Assembly (NCBI GenBank): GCA_019614645.1
Contig: JABWDB010000004.1
Span: 7,750,001-7,814,000, forward strand
DNA length: 64,000 nt
Reading direction: 5' to 3'
Source: Stratiolaelaps scimitus
Lineage: Eukaryota; Arthropoda; Arachnida; Mesostigmata; Laelapidae
Shown: positions 56,170 to 64,000 of the stretch, piece by piece
How the letters are laid out: each line of letters begins with the position of its first letter
Numbering within the stretch: position 1 is the first letter of the stretch
Notes under the pieces: generated by a model
Told to the model about the DNA's origin: nothing
The model's database searches: none
Seen by the model: only the letters and a program-made list of their open reading frames with translations
Made by a program: the position numbers and the translations under genes

Positions 56170-57580
56170 CTTCGGGCTGATTACCTTTGCTAAACCGGCC
56201 CTCTCTGATCATCTATTTTTCAATGATTACCGATACGAAATTCTGAAGTCTCACGGTCGAATTCTGACATGCTGTTCGAGGCCTTGGAATTCTGGCCACC
56301 GCGTGTGGTCCTAGATAACGAAGTTTCATGAAGGTTGGCCACTGTCTTGACCGTCTATTGTACAGTAACGCATACGTATCAGGCTCAATTCTCGTCCGAT
56401 TTTATTCACCCACGCATTCAACACGTCATCGAGTACTACGCCATCCCCGTGGTTGGTGCGTCTACATTGAGACGCACGATATGGGGTCTATTTCGTAGAG
56501 TCGCACTATGGCAGCCGTCGCCCCACGTATCGGTCGCCTCCGAATCATTATCTCATTTCTCCACGTGGAAGGCGAGATGAGAAGCCGCGAATCAATGGGA
56601 CACTGTTTGCGACCTGTGAATCAGGCCACTTCAAGCCTACTGCTCTTGGCGGCACCAACTGCTGGAATCGTTGATTAGTCGGCGGCGGCGGTGGCAAGTA
56701 CACGGCATGAACGAACCGTTTTAATAACGGCATTTATTCAGCGGATTAAAAGCATGGTAGACCTTATCGTTGAACATGCAATCAATACGGATAATTGAAT
56801 AAATACAATGTTATATCGGTGTCGGTGTTGGCGAACGTCACAGAGCAGTGTATAATTTTCATGTAATGGTTAATACTAGATAATATAATTATAGATAGAA
56901 AAACGCGACGTGCTGCTTTTTTTAGACTGATGGGGAGAACATTTTTGATCCCGCACACAGAAAATGAAAATACGTTCGGCATTCGGCAACGGCCTCATCT
57001 AATCTATCATTTACTAAGTGGATATTTTCACTAATGTGATGAGCATTGTAAAAACAAACAGTCTAACCCCCACATTGTGGGTAGAGCAGTATATATCGCA
57101 AGGTAAAATGCGTCGGCATCCACCGATCCACCTCGACAATGGATCGAGCGAGTTCATGGACGGTCCACACGTGTTCGTTTCTACCCTCTCAATTGTTTAG
57201 AAAAAGAGTTTTTTTAAGGACAGCGACAGCGCTAAAAAAGAACGAAATTATTTAGCTTTTATGTCATTTGCACATAGGTGACAGAGGCGAACGAATGGGC
57301 GCCAGGATGCAAGAACATTTTGTTAAGCTTCGATCGGAGGGCACAAGTGTTGAGGGAAGGTTTCCTCAAGACAAATCTACGGGTTACGCCTTCTTGGCCA
57401 CGCTCCCCTTCTCCGTCAGTTCGACGTCAGACCCGCGTTATCAACGAGCCAATCGAGCCATCGAGTTTGCAACACGATGACAAATCGAATCCGAATCATT
57501 AGAGGAATTACAGCAACAATAGGACGCCGCTTACGTATTATATTTAACAGCAACTAATAAGCAAAACGGTTCATACCTTC
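56170..57580. other. Mixed spacer, nothing recognised
   Basis: Frames of 60-80 codons without splice borders. A minus frame with CCG-derived prolines lies near 56680. Confidence 0.45.
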
Positions 57581-58183
57581 CTTCATCCAATGTGCGTATG
57601 CTATGCACAGACAGACACAGGCGAACTCGCACAGCCTGAGCACCTCCTGCCGTCGGGCCGGGCGGGTCTAGTTGAGGGTAATCCGAGAGAGGTTCGATCA
57701 CGGGGGTCGTCGGTACCAGACGTTAGGGGGGACAGGGCTGGGGGGTGGGGTGCAAATTGCTAAACTTTTTCAAGCGGTCGATATTATCCATCTGTGTGCC
57801 GATTTATCTATTCGTTTGACGGGGGCCACTGAGGAGGCAGTGCGCCATTTCACAGCGCACTGCGGCACTGATCTATGCTGCACCTTGTGCTGCTCCATAA
57901 TCTCGTGGATCAGAGAATCCCATTCGTGCTTGTCCCAGGCCATCCCCGCCGGCCCCCTCCGTCAATCTGTGCGTTCGAGTCGCTCGGATTCGCCGCGACC
58001 GGCTGTGGAAGGTATTCTCGGCCATTTCACTTCTGCTGGCTATGAAGCTGCTGCTGCTGCTACTGGTGCAGGTGGGGATGTCGCAGAGCAGCACTCCCAG
58101 TTTGCGTTACCGTTGCTTTCGTGCCGGCCAACGGAGAGAGGAAAAGTGAGGGTTGCCTACGCCCGCCGTGTGTCCGTACTCAC

Positions 58184-58412
58184 GCTGCGAGCTCTCTCGT
58201 TTGCAGCTAGCGCTAGTGGAAGACTTCGCCGATTCCGCCGGCGACCGCTCAGCGGATGGGGCCGAGGCACGGGATGGCGGAAGCTCGACCGGCAGGCGCG
58301 GTCTCCGCTCGCTTCTCGCCGCTACCTCCGCCACCATCACTGCCGCCGCCGCCGCCGCCAACACCGCGGCAGCGGTCGAGAAGGTGGAAGTCACAACGGA
58401 AATTACGTTCAT
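58184..58412 (-). CDS. Candidate signal-peptide start exon, secreted or membrane protein
   Basis: A true ATG on the minus strand opens 76 codons plus one base, ending at CGCAGC|GTGAGTACGG, a consensus donor. Residues 1 to about 32 form a signal-peptide-like segment: MNVISVVTST, then an Ala/Val-rich core with AAAAAAVMVAEVAA. A basic, Pro/Ser-rich region follows (RPRLPVELPPSRASAPSAER). The hydrophobic core is partly made by a GCG/GCC triplet run, so slippage could have created it. A longer plus frame (57672-58565, 297 codons) overlaps and is interpreted as its antisense shadow. Downstream exons were not located. Confidence 0.38.
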
Positions 58413-58791
58413 TTTCGAATATCACCCGCGACCATGACGGCAAAGCGGCGACTCGCGTGTTCCTGTCTGGCCTGCATGGCCCACCAAGCGGAGGAGCAGT
58501 CGAATGAAGCCAACCCGCCGGCCATCTGCTGCCAGGACTCCTGCGTCTTTGCTGTACTTTCGTAGTGCTCATAGTCCCCCCCCCACTCGCCCCTAGGCCC
58601 AGCAGGCCCAGCACCGTTACCTACGCCCGTCTTTACCTAACTCAGACCGACGCCAAACACCTGCATACTCCCTGTTCAACTAAAATGGGAAAAACCTCTG
58701 CTTGTGCCTCTGAGTGTGAGCTCAATGTTACGGGCGAGCGAGTCGTGCGATCGCCAGGTAGAGTTTCGAATCGAGCTATATATTTATGTGT

Positions 58792-58811
58792 CTATATATA
58801 TATATATATTA
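58792..58811. repeat. (TA)n microsatellite
   Basis: About nine TA units just upstream (on the minus strand) of the signal-peptide candidate. Confidence 0.9.
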
Positions 58812-58819
58812 TCTCATTT

Positions 58820-59480
58820 TGTATATCATTGGTGATTTTTGAGACTGGATCCCAAGTCATTTTTTAGTGGACGACTCGCTATGTCAATGTATAAGATTGC
58901 ATTGTACATTGCATTTTAAAAAAGTGGCATTCGTGAGGGCGACCCGAATAATGGTCGACACCGCTATATTTATTCACACATTTACATGGCTTATTGCGTT
59001 CCTAATAGAATAACTAGCCAAGGCCAAAATAATGAAAAGGTGGATATGACGTCGATTTCGTCGAGGTCAAGCACACCTCCGAATTTTCATCGTATAAATA
59101 CCCTGATCTACAATCATATACCTGTATTGTGAGCTAAATTAGCATTTACACAGCGTCAACCATTGATGTGAACAGCCGGTAGGGTATAATGGAGTTAATG
59201 ACTCTTAGCTCTGGGAGACTTTGTTTCGTGTTTGGTGAGTTGCCGAAACGTTCTATGCCGTGGTAGTGCCGGGACGTCTGCTAGAGTTCGGAATGTGATG
59301 GAGGGCGATTAGCTCTTGGGAAGCATACAGTGGTTGCCAAAGTGTAAGAGACTCCTGCTCTCTAGGCTTCATGTAGGTAGGAATGCCCGTCTCCAGCGCT
59401 ATTTCCAACTGGCTACACTATTTCCAATAGGGGGACACGACAGAGGTGGATGGATGTCTATTTTTAGAGGTTTTCGGCTT
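58820..59480. other. AT-rich spacer, nothing firm
   Basis: A TATA-like TATAAATA lies near 59093 on the plus strand, about 390 bases before the first ATG of the next open frame. This is too far for a confident promoter call. Confidence 0.4.
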
Positions 59481-59655
59481 CATAGATGATCCCTATCCCT
59501 AGGCTAGGTAGGGATCCGGGTCGCACGAGCCTTAAGGCGTTGACCCTATTAATGAAGCAACTTCCCGGCGAAGCTACGCTTGTGGACCAAGCTCGTAACG
59601 AACTGGCTGCCCATCCCATCCTGCCTGATGTGTCAATACTCAATATACGTTACAG

Positions 59656-59958
59656 TGGCCCTCCAACGGCCTTTGGGATACAATGCAACCGGAAGAAGAT
59701 AAACAAAGTTTCGTGTTTCAAATATTGCTGGGCCTTGTCCAGGCCATTGTCTCGTTACCAAACGAATTCATAAAATGTTTTCAACGCTTGTCAGCATTAG
59801 GGGAAATGCTTCGTCGACATCTTGCCTTGAGTGACTCGAATAGTTCAGATGAAATTGTTTATCACACAATGTATACGTATAACCCGCCGAATTCTCAGTT
59901 ATCACCGATAATCACCAATGCCATCCCAGACCGAAGGCGAAGCACTGCTCGTCCATGA
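59656..59958 (+). CDS. Candidate terminal exon (100 codons) with downstream polyA signal
   Basis: An acceptor-like CTCAATATACGTTACAG precedes an open frame that runs 100 codons to TGA. The composition is protein-like, with acidic, aliphatic and polar residues in good balance (for example QPEEDKQSFVFQILLGLVQA and RLSALGEMLRRHLALSDSNS). A different frame just upstream (59486-59640, LKALTLLMKQLPGEATLVDQ) is also plausible. The pair could therefore be one old coding sequence broken by a frame step near 59630. An AATAAA follows at 60356. No family recognised. Confidence 0.38.
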   Translation, partial: WPSNGLWDTMQPEEDKQSFVFQILLGLVQAIVSLPNEFIKCFQRLSALGEMLRRHLALSDSNSSDEIVYHTMYTYNPPNSQLSPIITNAIPDRRRSTARP

Positions 59959-60355
59959 CCTATTGCTACGATACGACAACGCTAGTCCGCGGCGATCTCC
60001 ATGCTAAGAAATATGGCGTGGGTCTATAGAACGCAGTTCTATCAATAGAACAATTGCAGTGTTCGTATGCTTAATAGATAAACTTACCATGTCACCCTTC
60101 GGATGGACGGCCCACGAAGCTTACGAGAAGTGATGATGATAAGGTCGACGTTATAAATCAACGATCGCTATTATCAAATGCAACACCGAACGTCGTTATC
60201 GACTCTGTTATGAGACGATCAACATGATCTCTACACGGAGTTTTTATAATCTGCCTTCCACTGAAATGCTAGACTTGTTTCAATGAATTTCGAGTACGTT
60301 ATCACCCAGTCGTTACCGACATGCATTTGGATGGCTTCCTTGGGCCGCCGATAAC

Positions 60356-60361
60356 AATAAA
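60356..60361 (+). terminator. Possible polyadenylation signal AATAAA
   Basis: AATAAA about 400 bases after the TGA of the candidate terminal exon at 59656-59958, consistent with a 3' untranslated region. Confidence 0.35.
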
Positions 60362-60425
60362 GTTATAGCTACAGTCTTTTTCCTACGAGGATTTTCCTTC
60401 CCTGAACTTCAAATCATTTTCTCTA

Positions 60426-60428
<3 letters not shown>

Positions 60429-60464
<36 letters not shown>
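60429..60464. repeat. (CT)n microsatellite, long
   Basis: About eighteen CT units. Confidence 0.95.
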
Positions 60465-60468
<4 letters not shown>

Positions 60469-60605
60469 CTTCCTCTCTGTCTAACATAGAATAGTAAGGG
60501 CTTGTATGTATATGCCGTTCGATCTTCTTCGCATCGGTGCTCCCTTTATTTCTTGACGTCGAAAAAACACAAATCGCCTCGACGCGCACCAGCGCTACTT
60601 AGATA

Positions 60606-60608
<3 letters not shown>

Positions 60609-60642
<34 letters not shown>
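60609..60642. repeat. (TA)n microsatellite
   Basis: Seventeen TA units, separated by about ten bases from a second (TA)n array. Confidence 0.95.
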
Positions 60643-60645
<3 letters not shown>

Positions 60646-60652
60646 TACTATG

Positions 60653-60678
60653 TATATATATATATATATATATATATA
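60653..60678. repeat. (TA)n microsatellite
   Basis: Thirteen TA units. Together with the preceding array this may be one interrupted microsatellite. Confidence 0.95.
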
Positions 60679-60689
60679 ATAACAACGAT

Positions 60690-61640
60690 CACTGTCAGTC
60701 AATTCATTCGTGTTCGGGGGAGGGAGCAGAGAGGGCATGAGTTCACCGTAGTGGCCCATTGCGGGCCGCTACAGCAAACAGCCAACCATAGTTGGTTGCA
60801 TGGCTTTGGCGCTAACTTCGTTGCTAGCTGTTCGTCGTTATGCCTCTATTGTGTTCTGTTGTAGTGTATACGACCGCGGGCCGAGTACCCTTGGTGTCTT
60901 GTACCGCGGCGCAATTGACTGTGCAGATGGATGGTATCATAAATACAAGAGAGGAACCACGCAACAGGGAGGCCAAGCGGACGAGAGAGAGAGAAATGGC
61001 CAGTGGACAACGTCTTTGTTGAGCGTCGGCTATAGTCCGCTGCTACGCGAGCAAGTTAAACCAAGCAGCCAAGCCACCCAAGTACCCACTTGTTTGTTCA
61101 CATCGTTGGCGGAGACGATGGTGGCGCTGGGGGCCGGGGGCCGGGGGGGGAGGCGGTTTCAACGCCCGGCGCCGTCAACTGTTGTCGGCGTTTTGATGTT
61201 TGCTTAGGCTGCTGCTGCTGCTGCTGCTTTGCGGCCGACCAACCGGATGTGGTTAGCCATCGCAGTGCTCAGTCGGAGTCTTCACTTCCGCTTCGCTGAT
61301 CGACGTCGTATATTCTATTATATTTTTGCGTGCTCGAGACGGCACTAGCGCGGCACTGCCTTAGGTGGACTCGAAGCGTGAGTCCATACCGAAGGAATTG
61401 TTAAAGCGGCAAGAGACGAGCTTATATAATGAATAGCTGCAGCAGCAGCAGATGACCAACAGCATCCAGTGAAATGTTGAAGACTCAGAACCCGGTGATG
61501 TGAAAGGCACGACAGACGATATATGGACCAATGAATGATCAGTGATAAATAGTTTACACTCGATAATAAGCCTCGATTCACTACGCTCTGACTTACACTG
61601 ACTGACCAATGGTAGCAGCGGCACCAACACTCGCGTCCAT
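60690..61640. other. GC-rich block then AT-rich, no supported exon
   Basis: Contains GCT units at 61209-61228 and G-runs near 61130-61150. Overlapping frames of 60-135 codons have no paired splice sites. Confidence 0.4.
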
Positions 61641-61657
61641 GCCTGCGTGTATGCGGG

Positions 61658-61867
61658 ATGCGTGAACTATTCAGTCGATTACGACGGCGTGTCGTAACTG
61701 CGGCCCACGGTGATCCGTCTCAGGCTACGCTATCTTCGGGTGAGCGCTCTTATCGGGTCATCGCTGCTACCATTCGAGTCGTCGACAATTTGACGCGCTC
61801 CAAACGCGGCCAGAGGACGGAAGCGTTCGAGGTCAACAGGTTGATGGTTGACATCCACCATGCATAG
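61658..61867 (+). CDS. Ambiguous coding segment, both strands open
   Basis: An ATG-initiated plus frame of 69 codons with G/C-rich third positions ends in TAG, and an AATAAA follows at 61960. The minus strand over the same bases has a frame with an equally balanced composition (for example MVDVNHQPVDLERFRPL). A GTGAGC donor-like site also lies inside the plus frame near 61740. I cannot choose the strand. Confidence 0.22.
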   Translation: MRELFSRLRRRVVTAAHGDPSQATLSSGERSYRVIAATIRVVDNLTRSKRGQRTEAFEVNRLMVDIHHA

Positions 61868-61869
61868 TG

Positions 61870-63060
61870 TGCTTTTCGAAACCTTATTGCAAGCAGTAAC
61901 ACAATAATCAAGCATCCGACACTCCCGCTTTGACATGATTATCGACCGAGGAGTAATGCAATAAAGTAGACACGATTCTACCAATTGGGCAGGCTTGTAC
62001 ACGCATTCATTCAGTCAGACATATGCGTACACAGTCGGAGCTGAAAGGCCCCGGCCAGTTGGTTGGTGGCCACCACGCGGCAATTTGACGTGCGTGGTAG
62101 TTTCGAACGAAAACAAAATGGGTACTGCATCAGTTTTAAAAACAGGCTCACACGGCCCCCACGTTGATAAGTATCGTTCCGTAACGAAATCCAGAGGTAC
62201 TGCATATACGCACAATTTGTACAAACTTCATTGCGGATAAACAAAGCATCACGCCCCGTGGAAACTGATTCTGAGTAGATTCGCTTTCATTTCCAGGTTA
62301 CCTTCTCGAGTACCGTGAACTGCCCGCCAAATCGGTGGGTACGCGTTCACCTTCACTATACGCTGTTGTATGCTGTTGCCCTGCGCACATTGCGGCGACT
62401 ATCCACTTCTGATGTGTCCAACAATCGCCGTATAAATAATGAATCTCAGCAGCGAGCAAGCGTTTCGAAGAATCGCCGCCAGGAGCTAAGGAGCTAGACG
62501 AAATTCTGTGTATATATGCCCATATTATGATAGCCATATGATAGCCCTATCACTCACGGCAGTCACTCGCTCCTCGGTCCAGGTTCGAAAATATTGTATG
62601 TTTTCAGGCTTGCCGTCGTTAATCTAATATTTTCCTCATTAGTGCTATCCTGCATCACTGTTTCAGCTCCATCATGTATCGCACACCTGATCTGGGTGAT
62701 AGGAGCCCCAGAACACAGTATATACTCGGACACCCCCCCCGCCCCCCGCCGCATCTGAACCCTCTCGTCGTCCCGTGTTGCCGGTGGCTGTAGAATCTTT
62801 ACTCGTACAAGAATTATGCACTCACATATCTGCTTATGTGTAAAAAAGAATTGATATATTCATTGAAAAATTAGTCCAACAAGTGTTTATAAGTAAGTAT
62901 TTATTTTCATCTGAATAAGGGGCTCTGTTGTTTAATGTCTGTTTCGTATTTGAGAGGTACCGCGGAGAAATGAGGCGATATTCTATCCTCAGCAGTTCGT
63001 CGCGCAGGAATGACTATTTGAGAAGCGCTCTGCAGCGATACTATTCGGTATAATAGCACG
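61870..63060. other. AT-rich spacer, nothing recognised
   Basis: Short frames on both strands near 62.0-62.25 kb overlap in four versions. A C-rich run lies near 62731-62748. No supported exon. Confidence 0.45.
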
Positions 63061-63743
63061 CATAGAGCAGCATGCTACCCTTCGAGAAGTGGTCCTCGAT
63101 AACAACAACAACCGTGTTCAACGACGCTCAACGCCTCGGTCTGAAATTCGCCTCTCTACTATTCGCGTCCCTGACTCCTCTTTTGCTGTTGCTCGCAAAA
63201 GTCTAAGCGCGTCCGTGTTCCCACTATGGGCATTGCTCGTGGACGCGGCGGCGGCGGCAGTCGCGATCCCGAGCGGCGTAAAAGCAGAACTGTATTGATA
63301 GAATTTCGCTAGAAATTCAATGGTTCTAGTTGGTGGTGGTGGAAGCTGCCACCGATCTCCGACAGTACCCTTTCGATGGTAAAATCGTAACATGTGAAAA
63401 AAAATTTGCTTGTAGTTCTCTCACCTGGCGGGCCGACCAGGTACAACGGGACGAGATGGTGCGCCGGGGTAATGTTCGCTGTCTTACCCGGGCACCGTGG
63501 CCCCCCCCACTCGACTCCCTGAACACTCACGACATGACATGACACTTTTTGAAACATTCGAAATGAAATCCTGTATGTATGGCGTGTGCCATACCATCTC
63601 TCCGAAACTTCATCCAATCCTCAGCCAATGACAGCGTCTCGTCGCGATGCATCCAGCCGACTACAGGCAAAAGCGATGCCACAGATTTTCTCCTCTTGTC
63701 CTGTATCTTTGCCTTGAGTTATTATATAATAAATCGCTCTCAC

Positions 63744-63843
63744 CGTCCCGAGTCGCCTTTTTGTCCCATCTCTCAACCTCGGTGGGCAGAACAAACCCTT
63801 CAGGATGCCGCCGTCCGCGGTTGCTGTTGGTCCGCATCCTCAT
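63744..63843 (-). CDS. Candidate short start exon with donor
   Basis: ATGAGGATG on the minus strand opens 33 codons plus one base, ending at GACG|GTGAGA. The peptide is strongly charged (GFVLPTEVERWDKKATRD at its end). An overlapping minus frame (63800-63982) from another ATG is also open and Ser/Gln-rich. The partner exon is not identified. Confidence 0.25.
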
Positions 63844-64000
63844 AAAGAGCTAACAAGCTGGACAACACAGTGTTTGGTTGTAGGGGTCGCTGCGTTCCCA
63901 GAATGGGACAGGGGCTTGTGCGCGATGCGAAATGAGGCGCAGTCGAGTGGCATGAAACAGCCAGCGCCGATTGGCGCTGCATGGGGACTCGGCCATGTGC

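Noticed and set aside
57672..58565. 297-codon plus-strand frame, the longest in the window
   Set aside because: GC-rich, Arg/His/Cys-rich translation without a domain. It covers a better minus-strand candidate exon (58184-58412) and reads as its antisense shadow.

Overview
This window looks like nuclear DNA of an animal, most likely an arthropod. It has no long open frames and no operons. It carries many short tandem repeats (TA, GA/CT, CAG/GCC triplets, poly-C), T-rich stretches that end in AG like 3' splice sites, GTAAGT/GTGAGT donor-like sites, a tRNA-derived SINE family and a decayed Tc1/mariner-type transposon. A parasitiform mite or similar arachnid is only an impression. No rRNA, intact tRNA, CRISPR array or prokaryotic or organellar gene was seen.

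The layout is a mosaic. About two dozen GC-rich islands of 0.4-3 kb, full of CAG/GCC triplets and poly-C, alternate with AT-rich spacers. The islands lie near 2.6-3.9, 6.2-7.95, 8.8-9.35, 10.1-11.45, 12.05-13.7, 15.1-15.9, 17.1-18.9, 19.2-20.5, 22.0-22.6, 23.5-24.5, 25.6-26.4, 27.2-29.25, 30.0-31.35, 33.6-34.8, 35.2-36.5, 37.1-37.6, 44.4-46.35, 47.5-48.65, 52.5-55.45, 57.6-58.75, 60.7-61.3 and 63.1-64 kb. The spacers hold (TA)n arrays, the SINE copies and the transposon relic. Most open frames of 60-300 codons sit inside islands and read equally well on both strands, so I treat them as chance frames.

Frames supported by splice-like borders give a small set of candidate exons. The best is a compact plus-strand gene at about 50.4-52.2 kb. 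A start exon ending in ATG-G at a GTGAGT donor joins in frame to an exon encoding a short, very hydrophobic helix. The product would be a 34-74 residue single-pass membrane peptide, depending on the last exon. Other candidates are a minus-strand signal-peptide start exon (58184-58412), a plus-strand terminal exon with a downstream AATAAA (59656-59958), a minus-strand exon with hydrophobic segments (23169-23472), a plus-strand exon faintly like cadherin (35204-35491), and several shorter ones on both strands. None is proven: about thirty chance GTAAGT or GTGAGT matches are expected in a window of this size.

The firmest annotations are the repeats. Four copies of one SINE family lie at 25.1, 43.5, 49.7 and 56.0 kb, two of them with recognisable pol III B boxes. 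A frameshifted N-terminal half of a Tc1/mariner transposase lies at 38.8-39.16 kb. Two perfect 12-bp hairpins were found at 13.5 and 21.2 kb.
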